A DNA stretch of 5,815 nucleotides from the NCBI GenBank assembly GCA_015654965.1, contig JAATGD010000122.1:1-5815 (forward strand), read 5' to 3'. Under the pieces are notes generated by a model. It was not told where the DNA came from, made no database searches, and worked only from the letters and a program-made list of their open reading frames with translations. Made by a program: the position numbers and the translations under genes. Each line of letters begins with the position of its first letter. The first letter of the stretch is position 1. Source of the DNA: Hyphomicrobiales bacterium (GTDB lineage: Bacteria > Pseudomonadota > Alphaproteobacteria > Rhizobiales > Rhizobiaceae). This document shows positions 1 to 5,815 of this stretch, in pieces.

Positions 1-199
1 CACTTCAACATGCGCAGAGCTGTTTCACTTTGAAGGGGGTTCGATGGAGCCAGGGATTCAGCCCCCTGCGCCGGCAGCATCGCCGGCCGGGACTGCGGCG
101 GATACGGACGGCTCCCACGAGCCTTTGGCTCCTGGTCTGAATCTGCCTGAGGTGCGCGATGTGCACTGGGTTCTAGTGGGCAACCAGGGGCTGCGCGCT
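1..199. other. GC-rich, palindrome-rich segment of unknown origin abutting the truncated transporter
   Basis: This stretch shows no similarity that I recognise to the MFS transporter that follows; bases 61-110 are about 80% GC. It contains several short inverted repeats: AGGGGG at 34-39 with CCCCCT at 62-67, GCCGGC at 70-75 with GCCGGC at 82-87 (6-base loop), and GAGCC at 119-123 with GGCTC at 127-131 (3-base loop). A wider pair is GGAGCCA at 46-52 and TGGCTCC at 126-132. The frame used by the transporter fragment is open through to the left edge, but its translation is rich in Pro, Ala and Gly and not protein-like in any family sense. It could be a repetitive palindromic element or the edge of a mobile element or rearrangement. 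I cannot name it from sequence alone. Confidence 0.45.
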
Positions 200-598
200 G
201 GCTGGTCGCTGACCGCCGCGCGCAAGACCCCGATCGTCTTCGGCATGTTTCTCGCCATGACCATGTTTGCCTGCGAATTTGTGGAATCCGACATATTGAT
301 CGTGTTCTTCATGTCGCTGTCCTTCTTCGGCAAGGGCATCGGTTCGCTTGGCTGGGCTGTCGTGTCCGACACATCGCCCAAGGAAGCTGGCGGCGTCTCG
401 GGTGGCCTGTTCAACACCTTCGGCAATGCCGCGGGCATCGTGACGCCGATCATCATCGGCTATCTGGTGCAAAGCTCCGGCTCTTTCGGCTCGGCTTTAG
501 CCTTTGTGTCTGCCGCAGCCGTGGTGGCGCTTATCATGATGGTTTTCTTCGTCGGCAAGATTGAACGCGTAGAGCTGAAATCCTCGCTGACCGCCTGA
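44..598 (+). pseudogene. MFS transporter, C-terminal fragment (GudP/GarP-like aldarate or hexuronate transporter), 5'-truncated
   Basis: The reading frame gives 184 residues from the ATG at 44, but only residues from about 53 onward (from about base 200) resemble the anion:cation symporter family of MFS transporters, which import glucarate, galactarate or galactonate across the inner membrane. Family members have about 430-450 residues and 12 helices; this piece keeps roughly helices 9 to 12 (residues about 64-80, 83-101, 124-143 and 149-170). Clear family motifs are FFGKGIGSLGWAVVSDTSPKE (about 94-114) and SGGLFNTFGNAAGIVTP (119-135). The first eight helices are missing and the first 52 residues are unrelated Pro/Ala/Gly-rich sequence, so the product cannot be a working transporter. 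The ATG at 44 has purines upstream (gaaggggg at 32-39) but may never be used. It lies 85 bases upstream of garD on the same strand, which fits a former galactarate uptake gene. The exact substrate cannot be decided. Confidence 0.85.
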
Positions 599-612
599 TC
601 GGCACTGATATC

Positions 613-636
613 TGGGGCCATCCGATTGTGGCCCCA
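613..636 (+). other. Stem-loop between transporter remnant and garD
   Basis: TGGGGCCA at 613-620 pairs perfectly with TGGCCCCA at 629-636 around an 8-base loop. It begins 15 bases after the transporter stop codon. No T tract follows, so it is not a standard Rho-independent terminator; it could stabilise a processed mRNA end or act in the garD leader. Structure is seen directly; function is inferred. Confidence 0.5.
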
Positions 637-643
637 ACGATCC

Positions 644-663
644 TCAGGCTCTTGAGCGCCTGA
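644..663 (+). other. Second stem-loop just upstream of the garD ribosome binding site
   Basis: TCAGGC at 644-649 pairs with GCCTGA at 658-663 around an 8-base loop. It ends 7 bases before the GAAAGG element of garD. Together with the hairpin at 613-636 it forms a tandem pair filling most of the gap. Such a position could affect translation initiation or mRNA stability, but nothing in the sequence proves a regulatory role. Confidence 0.35.
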
Positions 664-670
664 CGCATGT

Positions 671-676
671 GAAAGG
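671..676 (+). promoter_or_regulatory. Ribosome binding site that sets the garD start
   Basis: GAAAGG at 671-676 sits 7 bases before the ATG at 684. An in-frame GTG at 669 has no Shine-Dalgarno-like sequence upstream and would itself overlap this element, so the ATG at 684 is preferred. Confidence 0.65.
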
Positions 677-683
677 TTTCTTG

Positions 684-2237
684 ATGTCCACCCAGCAGAC
701 AGCGACAATCGCGCCCCGTTCGATCAAGCTCGACACCCGCGATAATGTAGCCATCATCGCCAATTCAGGCGGTCTTAAAGCAGGTACCGATCTTGGCGAC
801 GGGATCGTGCTGGTCGATTACGTGCCGCAGGCGCATAAGGTGACGCTCGTTGATATTCCCCAAGGCGGTGCCATCATACGCTATGGCGAGATCATCGGCT
901 ATGCGATCCAGCCACTGCCACGCGGTTCGTGGGTGAATGAGCTTCTGCTCGATCTGCCGCAACCGCCAGCACTCGACAGCCTGCCGCTGGCAACCAGAGT
1001 GCCAGACGATTTGCCGCCACTGGAAGGCTATACATTTGAAGGCTATCGCAATGCCGATGGATCGGTTGGTACGCGCAATATTCTGGGCATTTCCACCTCC
1101 GTTCATTGCGTGGCGGGTATTGTCGATCATGCCGTGCGGCTGATCAAGGAACGCCTGTTACCGCGCTATCCCAATGTCGATGACGTTGTGGGCCTCAACC
1201 ATCTTTATGGCTGCGGCGTTGCCATCAATGCGCCTGAAGCGGTCATTCCAATCCGAACCCTGCAAAACCTTGCCAGAAACCCCAATTTCGGCGGCGAAAT
1301 TCTTGTTGTCGGTCTTGGCTGTGAAAAGCTGCAACCCGATCGCCTGATGCCGGAACTCTCTATTGAGGCCGCGCTCAACAACATCATGAGCCTTCAGGAT
1401 GAGGCTTTTGTCGGTTTTCAGCAGATGGTCGACAGGATCCTGCAAATGGCCGAGGAGCGTCTGGAGCAGCTCAATCGCCGCACCCGCGAAACCGTGCCCG
1501 CCTCCGAACTCATTGTCGGTTTTCAGTGCGGCGGCTCGGATACCTTTTCCGGCGTCACCGCCAATCCGGCACTGGGCTATGCCGCAGACCTCATCGTACG
1601 GGCTGGCGGCACGGTGATGTTTTCCGAAGTCACCGAAGTGCGCGATGCCGTCCACCTCCTCACACCGCGTTGCGCCAATGAAGAGGTTGGCCGCGCTATG
1701 CTGCGGGAAATGGCATGGTACGATAATTATCTCGCGGCGGGCCGCACCGACCGCAGCGCCAATCCCTCACCCGGCAACAAGAAGGGTGGCTTGTCCAATA
1801 TCGTTGAAAAGGCGCTCGGCTCCATTGCCAAATCGGGGCGCAGCAAAATTTCGCAAGTTCTGGCCCCCGGCGAAAGAGTGACATCCAAAGGACTGATTTT
1901 CGCGGCCACACCCGCTTCGGATTTTGTCTGCGGCACACAGCAACTGGCGTCCGGCATGACGTTGCAGGTTTTCACCACGGGACGCGGCACACCCTACGGC
2001 CTTGCGGCAGCCCCCGTGGTCAAAGTCGCCACACGCACCGATCTCGCGGAGCGCTGGCATGACCTGATGGATTTCAACGCCGGAACCATTGCAACGGGTG
2101 ACGCAACAATCGAGGACGTGGGGCAACAGCTTTTTGAACTGATCCTTGAGGTTGCCAGCGGTCACAAGAAACCATGGTCCGATGTCTGGGGCATTCACAA
2201 TGCGCTCGCGGTCTTCAATCCGGCACCGGTTACATGA
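684..2237 (+). CDS. garD: Galactarate dehydratase
   Basis: GarD (EC 4.2.1.42) removes water from galactarate to give 5-dehydro-4-deoxy-D-glucarate, a cytoplasmic first step of galactarate use. The 517-residue product matches the length of E. coli GarD (523) and resembles it, as remembered, from end to end. An N-terminal SAF-type domain covers about residues 15-95 (NVAIIANSGGLKAGT, then IPQGGAIIRYGEIIGYA). The UxaA-type dehydratase core follows, with PPLEGYTFEGYRNADGSVGT (111-130), LNHLYGCGVAINAP (171-184), GLGCEKLQP (210-218), GFQCGGSDTFSGVTANPA (279-296) and EVTEVRDAVHLLTPR (315-329). The C-terminal part has TDRSANPSPGNKKGG (355-369), PASDFVCGTQQ (410-420) and TTGRGTPYG (431-439). The family uses a divalent metal, iron in characterised members. 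The gene appears intact. It follows a broken aldarate-type transporter gene and precedes a GntR regulator. The enzyme expected next, a 5-dehydro-4-deoxyglucarate dehydratase or aldolase, is not recognisable in the window. Confidence 0.95.
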   Translation: MSTQQTATIAPRSIKLDTRDNVAIIANSGGLKAGTDLGDGIVLVDYVPQAHKVTLVDIPQGGAIIRYGEIIGYAIQPLPRGSWVNELLLDLPQPPALDSLPLATRVPDDLPPLEGYTFEGYRNADGSVGTRNILGISTSVHCVAGIVDHAVRLIKERLLPRYPNVDDVVGLNHLYGCGVAINAPEAVIPIRTLQNLARNPNFGGEILVVGLGCEKLQPDRLMPELSIEAALNNIMSLQDEAFVGFQQMVDRILQMAEERLEQLNRRTRETVPASELIVGFQCGGSDTFSGVTANPALGYAADLIVRAGGTVMFSEVTEVRDAVHLLTPRCANEEVGRAMLREMAWYDNYLAAGRTDRSANPSPGNKKGGLSNIVEKALGSIAKSGRSKISQVLAPGERVTSKGLIFAATPASDFVCGTQQLASGMTLQVFTTGRGTPYGLAAAPVVKVATRTDLAERWHDLMDFNAGTIATGDATIEDVGQQLFELILEVASGHKKPWSDVWGIHNALAVFNPAPVT

Positions 2238-2343
2238 TTGATAACCACATATGCTGGAAGCGCGCTGGCGTTTTCATGGCAAGGCAGCCCATTGATCTGA
2301 AGAGGGCGGAGTTATATGCCTAACCGTCTGAAAAGGATTTCTC

Positions 2344-3048
2344 ATGACGGTTATGGACAGCACAGCTCAATCTGAACGCAAGCGTGGTTCAGGCGTAAAA
2401 ATGGTTTACGACCTGCTGCGCGACGAAATTCTCGATCTGGTACTGCGGCCCGGCAGCCCCATCGATGAGGTCCAGCTTGCCGAGCGCTTCAACATGTCCC
2501 GCACGCCCATCCGCGAGGCGCTGGTGCGCCTTGCCGGAGAAGGCCTTATCGATACATTGCCCAACCGCTCGACCATGGTGTCGAATATCGACTTCATCAA
2601 TATTCACACCTATTTCGACGCCCTGACGCTGATGTATCGTGCCACAACGGTTCTCGCGGCCAAACACCATCAGCCAGAGGATCTGGAAATCATCAACGCG
2701 CATCAGACGGCCTTTGCAGCCGCGGTCGAAAAACAGGATGCGCTAGTAATGATCGCAACCAATGCGGATTTTCATCTGGCCATCGCCGAGGCCGGGCGCA
2801 ATCCTTATTTCGTCAGCCTCTTCAAACGCCTGCTTGATGAAGGGCGACGCATCATGCGTCTTTATTACCAGTCCTATAATGATCAATTGCCCAAGCGATT
2901 CGTTGTCGAACATGAGGAAATCATCGCAGCCGTAGCCGCGCGTGATAGTGCGCTTGCCGAACGGCTTGCCAGCGAACATGCCGGACAGATCGTACAACAG
3001 GTGCAAAAACTGGTGATGCGCGACGATCCTCTGGAAATCAGTTTGTGA
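2344..3048 (+). CDS. GntR-family transcriptional regulator, FadR/FCD subfamily
   Basis: This 234-residue protein has the usual size for FCD-type GntR regulators. The N-terminal winged helix-turn-helix spans about residues 17-82, with the typical run LRPGSPIDEVQLAERFNMSR (34-53) and TPIREALVRLAGEGLI (54-69). The C-terminal all-helical FCD ligand domain covers about 90-225 and carries the expected metal and ligand positions: Asn140 and His144 in NADFHLAI, His190 in VVEHEEI, and His212 in SEHAGQI. Such proteins are usually repressors released by a small carboxylic acid. The start is supported by AAGGA at 2333-2337, 6 bases before the ATG. It lies 106 bases after garD with no clear terminator between, and 122 bases before a DapA-family gene whose promoter region has a matching palindrome. 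It probably controls that gene and perhaps garD; the effector could be galactarate-derived or hydroxyproline-derived, which the sequence does not settle. Confidence 0.9.
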   Translation: MTVMDSTAQSERKRGSGVKMVYDLLRDEILDLVLRPGSPIDEVQLAERFNMSRTPIREALVRLAGEGLIDTLPNRSTMVSNIDFINIHTYFDALTLMYRATTVLAAKHHQPEDLEIINAHQTAFAAAVEKQDALVMIATNADFHLAIAEAGRNPYFVSLFKRLLDEGRRIMRLYYQSYNDQLPKRFVVEHEEIIAAVAARDSALAERLASEHAGQIVQQVQKLVMRDDPLEISL

Positions 3049-3062
3049 TTCCGTCGATTTTA

Positions 3063-3070
3063 TGTCGACA
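3063..3070. promoter_or_regulatory. Candidate GntR operator palindrome
   Basis: TGTCGACA is a perfect 8-base palindrome, set inside a looser AT-rich inverted repeat (ATTTTAT to its left, ATAAAAT to its right at 3072-3078). FCD-type GntR regulators typically bind short palindromes with a GT...AC core, which this fits. It starts 15 bases after the stop codon of the regulator gene and overlaps the likely -35 box of the next gene, an arrangement suited to repression. The binding partner is inferred. Confidence 0.45.
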
Positions 3071-3092
3071 AATAAAATACAAGTGATAATAT
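3065..3092 (+). promoter_or_regulatory. Putative promoter for the DapA-family gene
   Basis: TCGACA at 3065-3070 matches five of six bases of the -35 consensus. TAATAT at 3087-3092 lies 16 bases further and is a moderate -10; GATAAT at 3085-3090 matches the consensus better but would give a 14-base spacer. The region is clearly AT-richer than its surroundings. Transcription would begin near 3100, leaving a leader of about 70 bases. Confidence 0.4.
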
Positions 3093-3111
3093 GGTCGTCA
3101 AAGGGATGGCT

Positions 3112-3136
3112 TTGCCTGCTTGCGAGCAAGGGGCAA
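3112..3136 (+). other. Leader hairpin upstream of the DapA-family gene
   Basis: TTGCC at 3112-3116 pairs with GGCAA at 3132-3136. A T-G wobble (3117/3131), one bulged G (3118) and CTTG/CAAG (3119-3122 with 3127-3130) extend the stem to a CGAG tetraloop. It lies in the predicted 5' leader, 22 bases before the ribosome binding site. It has no T tract and so is not a terminator. Any role in translation or stability is speculative. Confidence 0.35.
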
Positions 3137-3170
3137 GCTACCTCAACAGCCAATCCAGAAGGAGCTTGAA

Positions 3171-4133
3171 ATGACGGCCACTATTTTTTCGGGGGTTATT
3201 CCGGCCCTGATGACCCCTTGCAAGGATGATCGCACACCGGATTTCGACGCGCTCGTGCGCAAGGGCAAGGAACTGATCGCAGCCGGCATGTCGGCTGTCG
3301 TTTATTGCGGATCGATGGGTGACTGGCCGCTCCTGACCGATGAACAGCGCATGGAAGGCGTCGAGCGACTTGCCAAGGCTGGCATTCCCGTGATCGTGGG
3401 AACGGGCGCCGTCAATACGGCAACAGCCGTGGCCCATGCAGCCCACGCCCAGAAGGTTGGCGCAAAAGGCCTGATGGTCATTCCGCGTGTCCTGTCGCGC
3501 GGTTCGATCATTTCCGCGCAGAAAGCGCATTTCAAGGCCATTCTTGCCGCTGCCCCCGATCTTCCGGCTGTGATCTACAACAGCCCCTATTACGGTTTTG
3601 CCACCCGCGCCGATCTGTTCTTTGCCTTGCGGGCGGAGCACAAGAACCTCGTCGGCTTCAAGGAGTTTGGCGGCCCGGACGATATGAGCTATGCCGCCGA
3701 ACACATCACCAGCCGTGACGATGACGTCACCCTGATGATCGGTGTCGATACAGCTGTATTCCACGGATTTGTCAATTGCGGTGCCACGGGCGCCATCACC
3801 GGCATCGGCAATGTCTTCCCGAAAGAAGTCTTGCATCTGTGCAATCTGTCTCAGGCCGCAGCCAAAGGCGATGCGGATGCCCGCGCCCGCGCACTGGAAC
3901 TTGAATCCGCCCTTGCGGTTCTCTCCAAATTCGATGAAGGCCCGGACCTCGTTCTATTTTTCAAGCATATGATGGTTGTGAATGGCGACAAGGAATATAC
4001 GCTGCATTTCAACGAAACGGATGCGCTGACAGAAAGCCAGCGTGGTTTTGTCGAAGCACATCTGAGGCTCTTCAAAAACTGGTATGCCGAGTGGAGCAAG
4101 CTTCCCGGTGCGGTCCAGACCTATAAAGCCTGA
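3171..4133 (+). CDS. DapA-superfamily (dihydrodipicolinate synthase / N-acetylneuraminate lyase) enzyme, probable 1-pyrroline-4-hydroxy-2-carboxylate deaminase
   Basis: The 320-residue product is a class I aldolase-type (beta/alpha)8 barrel that works through a lysine Schiff base. Visible hallmarks are the opening GVIPALMTPCKDD (8-20), substrate loop YCGSMGDWPLLTDEQR (45-60), catalytic Tyr136 in VIYNSPYYGF and Schiff-base Lys164 in LVGFKEFGG. The start is set by AAGGAG at 3159-3164, 6 bases before the ATG. True lysine-pathway DapA normally has a GTTGE-type loop, and 5-dehydro-4-deoxyglucarate dehydratase (KdgD) has GGTGEFF; here the loop is CGSMGDW. That loop and the C-terminal region resemble, from memory, the deaminases of bacterial trans-4-hydroxyproline catabolism (HypD/LhpC), which make 2-oxoglutarate semialdehyde. 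This is moderately sure; family membership is certain. The adjacent GntR gene fits an inducible catabolic role. KdgD activity in galactarate breakdown is the main alternative, since garD is close and the product would be the same. Confidence 0.85.
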   Translation: MTATIFSGVIPALMTPCKDDRTPDFDALVRKGKELIAAGMSAVVYCGSMGDWPLLTDEQRMEGVERLAKAGIPVIVGTGAVNTATAVAHAAHAQKVGAKGLMVIPRVLSRGSIISAQKAHFKAILAAAPDLPAVIYNSPYYGFATRADLFFALRAEHKNLVGFKEFGGPDDMSYAAEHITSRDDDVTLMIGVDTAVFHGFVNCGATGAITGIGNVFPKEVLHLCNLSQAAAKGDADARARALELESALAVLSKFDEGPDLVLFFKHMMVVNGDKEYTLHFNETDALTESQRGFVEAHLRLFKNWYAEWSKLPGAVQTYKA

Positions 4134-4150
4134 TCCGATTTAACAATTGC

Positions 4151-4178
4151 AAAAGCCCTCCTCACGGAGGGCTTTTTT
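4151..4178. terminator. Bidirectional Rho-independent terminator between convergent units
   Basis: GCCCTCC at 4155-4161 pairs perfectly with GGAGGGC at 4166-4172 around the loop TCAC. AAAA at 4151-4154 pairs with T at 4173-4176, and a run of six T (4173-4178) follows on the + strand. Read on the - strand the same stem is followed by TTTT. It lies 17 bases after the DapA-family stop codon and 17 bases beyond the xylH stop codon, so it can end transcription from both sides. Confidence 0.9.
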
Positions 4179-4195
4179 CATACCTCATACTCCAC

Positions 4196-5365
4196 TCAGG
4201 CGCGGCGCGTTCCTGAGGAAACGATATCGAGATAGACCGCCAGCACCAGAATACTGCCCTTGATGATCTGCTGCCAGAAGGTATCAACGCCCAGCATCGA
4301 CATACCATTATCAAGGCTCGACATGATCAGTGCGCCCACCAGCGCGCCGATGACCGATCCCACGCCACCGCGCATGGAGGTGCCGCCGATAAAGCACGAT
4401 GCAATGGCATCGAGTTCACCGCCAAAACCCGCTGACGGCGTTCCCGCCGCAAGCCGCGCCGTCGTCGTCAGACCCGCGACCGCCGCCATCAGCCCCATCA
4501 GGGCAAACACCGCCATTTTGACGAAATTCACATTGACGCCTGAAAAGCGGGTCGCCTCAAGATTGGAACCAACCGCATAGATGTGGCGTCCGAAAACCGT
4601 CTGGCGGGCGATAACCGTGAAGACGCCAAGGATGACCAGCAGCACCAGCACGGGAACCGGCACGCCCTGATAGCTGTTGAGGATGAGGATGAAGCCAAGG
4701 ATCAGAATGCCGGTGCTGAGGAGCCGTGCCGTTTCCATCGCGGGCGAAAGCATTGCAAGATTATGCCTGCGTTTGCTGGAACGTGTTCGCAGGCTCATCA
4801 GGATGAGAACCGCGAAAAGCAGCATCGCGCAGACATTGCCCATCCACTCCGGCAGATAACCCTGGCCGATATATTTGAAGCCGGGCGATATCGGCGCAAT
4901 TGTCACACCCCCCATGATGCCCAGTACAATGCCGCGAAACACCAGTTGACCGCCAAGCGTCACGATAAAGGACGGAATGCCAAGATAGGCCGTCAACCAG
5001 CCATTAAAGCCTCCCAAAACGACGCCGAGTAGCAGAACCGTGCTGATGGTGGCCCAGAGTGGCCAGCCATAGACTACATCCAGAACGGCAGCGACGCCAC
5101 CTAGAAGCCCAAGAAGCGCGCCGACGGAGAGATCGATTTCACCGGCCACGATGACGAACACCATGGCCGAGGCCAGCATGCCGGTAATTGCCATTTGCCG
5201 CAACAGATTGGAGAAATTGCGCGCGGTCAGAAACTGCGAGCGCCCTATGTCCGGGTCATAGGTCAGAATGGCAAACAATGCCCAGATCAGTGCCACGACG
5301 ATCAGCAACGCGACAATCTTGTATTCTGCGAGAAAGTGACGAAGACTTTTGCCTGCGAGCATCAT
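4196..5365 (-). CDS. xylH: Xylose-type sugar ABC transporter permease
   Basis: This 389-residue inner-membrane protein belongs to the BPD_transp_2 permease family of CUT2 sugar importers and resembles E. coli XylH (393 residues) along its length, as remembered. It forms the pore through which D-xylose, or a similar monosaccharide, passes after delivery by the periplasmic binding protein. Hydrophobic segments cover about residues 16-35, 60-75, 82-98, 105-125, 135-152, 177-191, 215-230, 236-253, 284-300, 335-350 and 366-382. Family motifs are ARNFSNLLRQMAITG (48-62), AGEIDLSVGALLGLLGG (74-90), IPSFIVTLGG (130-139), GSNLEATRFSGV (266-277, the likely ATPase contact loop), and GGTSMRGGVGSVIGA (327-341). 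The frame is open upstream to an ATG at 5473, but that lies inside xylG. The paired ATG codons at 5365 and 5362 give the family's normal N-terminus, one base after the xylG stop, so translation is probably coupled. The terminator at 4151-4178 ends the operon. Sugar preference is inferred. Confidence 0.92.
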   Translation of the reverse strand: MMLAGKSLRHFLAEYKIVALLIVVALIWALFAILTYDPDIGRSQFLTARNFSNLLRQMAITGMLASAMVFVIVAGEIDLSVGALLGLLGGVAAVLDVVYGWPLWATISTVLLLGVVLGGFNGWLTAYLGIPSFIVTLGGQLVFRGIVLGIMGGVTIAPISPGFKYIGQGYLPEWMGNVCAMLLFAVLILMSLRTRSSKRRHNLAMLSPAMETARLLSTGILILGFILILNSYQGVPVPVLVLLVILGVFTVIARQTVFGRHIYAVGSNLEATRFSGVNVNFVKMAVFALMGLMAAVAGLTTTARLAAGTPSAGFGGELDAIASCFIGGTSMRGGVGSVIGALVGALIMSSLDNGMSMLGVDTFWQQIIKGSILVLAVYLDIVSSGTRRA

Positions 5366-5366
5366 G

Positions 5367-5815
5367 TCATGCACCAGTTCTTGTTGCGTGCGGGTCAGTC
5401 CGCATTGATGATGGTTCAACGATGGGTTTGCCGATTGCAGCGGCAAGCACCTGTTCCTGCGTGATATTCTCATTGGGGAAATTGGCGCGCAGCCTGCCTT
5501 CGCCGATCACCAGAACACGGTCGCTGATACCCAGCACTTCCGGCATTTCCGAGGAAACCATCAGAATCGCTACCCCCTGTTTGGCAAGCGCGAAGATCAG
5601 CTTGTAAATTTCGTATTTCGCGCCGACATCGACACCCCGCGTCGGCTCGTCGAGAATAAGCACCTTGGGATCGGGCAGCATCATCTTTGAAAGAACCGCC
5701 TTTTGCTGATTGCCGCCTGAAAGCGAGGCAATGGGCAGCATGGGATCGGCAGTCTTCACTTTCAGCCGCAGGATTTCACGCTGAATAGTCGCGAGTTCCG
5801 ATTCCTTTTCGAGAA
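5367..5815 (-). CDS. xylG: Xylose-type sugar ABC transporter ATP-binding protein, C-terminal part (5' end outside window)
   Basis: The visible 148 residues are the end of a two-domain CUT2 sugar ABC ATPase of about 500 residues; the start lies beyond the right edge. XylG hydrolyses ATP to drive uptake through XylH. This piece covers the second nucleotide-binding domain after its Walker A. The signature LSGGNQQ lies at 5703-5723, Walker B VLILDEP at 5643-5663, and the D-loop TRGVDVGAKYEIYKLI follows. Where a typical ABC protein has the H-loop histidine there is VSSEMPEVLG, with Ser instead; this is normal for the second domain of this family, in which the two halves are unequal. Residues such as EGRLRANFPNENITQEQV near the end also match XylG as remembered. 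The stop codon is one base before the xylH ATG. Nothing suggests damage; truncation is only the window edge. A xylF binding-protein gene would be expected further right. Confidence 0.9.
   Translation of the reverse strand, partial: LEKESELATIQREILRLKVKTADPMLPIASLSGGNQQKAVLSKMMLPDPKVLILDEPTRGVDVGAKYEIYKLIFALAKQGVAILMVSSEMPEVLGISDRVLVIGEGRLRANFPNENITQEQVLAAAIGKPIVEPSSMRTDPHATRTGA

Noticed and set aside
1..43. C-terminus of a transposase ending at the TGA at 31-33
   Set aside because: Only ten codons are visible in that frame and they match no family I can name with confidence.
613..636. Hairpin before garD as a Rho-independent terminator
   Set aside because: There is no T run after the stem; it is listed only as a stem-loop.
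669..683. GTG at 669 as the garD start (522 residues)
   Set aside because: It has no ribosome binding site of its own and overlaps the GAAAGG element that serves the ATG at 684; the shorter form fits the family N-terminus.
2292..2317. Promoter for the GntR gene (TTGATC ... TTATAT)
   Set aside because: The spacer would be only 14 bases and the boxes are weak, so I do not call it; the gene may be co-transcribed with garD.
3120..3170. Upstream in-frame start for the DapA-family gene at 3120
   Set aside because: The 17 added residues are not family-like and cover the leader hairpin; AAGGAG at 3159-3164 clearly points to the ATG at 3171.
3138..3836. Long open frame of 232 codons on the - strand opposite the DapA-family gene
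   Set aside because: Its translation has no recognisable domain, and it is fully antisense to a strongly conserved gene; it is a codon-bias shadow.
4583..5032. Open frame of 149 codons on the + strand opposite xylH
   Set aside because: The product is a low-complexity charged sequence antisense to membrane helices, typical of a shadow frame.
5366..5473. Extended xylH start at 5473 (425 residues)
   Set aside because: The extra 36 residues lie inside the xylG coding region and are not hydrophobic or family-like; the ATG at 5365 gives the normal XylH length and a 1-base spacing to the xylG stop.
5600..5640. Missing H-loop histidine in XylG as a sign of a defective ATPase
   Set aside because: The Ser-containing version is normal for the second nucleotide-binding domain of two-domain sugar ABC ATPases.

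Overview
The window looks like alphaproteobacterial DNA, most probably from the Brucella/Ochrobactrum group. Base composition is moderately GC-rich, every recognisable protein resembles rhizobial/Brucella versions of its family as I remember them, and one transporter is visibly decayed, as is common in host-adapted Brucella. I infer the genus from remembered protein style; no search was run.

Left part (1-3048, + strand). A fragment of a hexuronate/aldarate-type MFS transporter keeps only about the last four membrane helices. It is joined in frame to about 200 bp of very GC-rich, palindrome-rich DNA that is not transporter sequence. After two small hairpins comes a full-length galactarate dehydratase gene (garD). 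An FCD-type GntR repressor gene follows.

Middle (3049-4133, + strand). A 122-bp gap holds a promoter-like sequence overlapped by the palindrome TGTCGACA, a candidate operator for the GntR protein. It precedes a DapA-superfamily enzyme. This enzyme's active-site neighbourhood resembles 1-pyrroline-4-hydroxy-2-carboxylate deaminase of hydroxyproline catabolism more than the 5-dehydro-4-deoxyglucarate dehydratase that would follow GarD. Both routes lead to 2-oxoglutarate semialdehyde, so the neighbourhood may join sugar-acid and hydroxyproline catabolism at a common intermediate.

Right part (4134-5815, - strand). A strong stem-loop with T/A tracts on both sides serves as a bidirectional terminator between the convergent units. 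Beyond it lie the 3' end of a xylose-type ABC import operon: complete xylH (permease) and the C-terminal part of xylG (ATPase). Their stop and start codons are one base apart. The xylG 5' part and any xylF binding-protein gene lie outside the right edge.

There is no tRNA, rRNA, CRISPR array or intact insertion sequence. I see no wholly new system. The points most worth a second look are the transporter fusion junction, the identity of the DapA-family enzyme, and the operator-promoter overlap.
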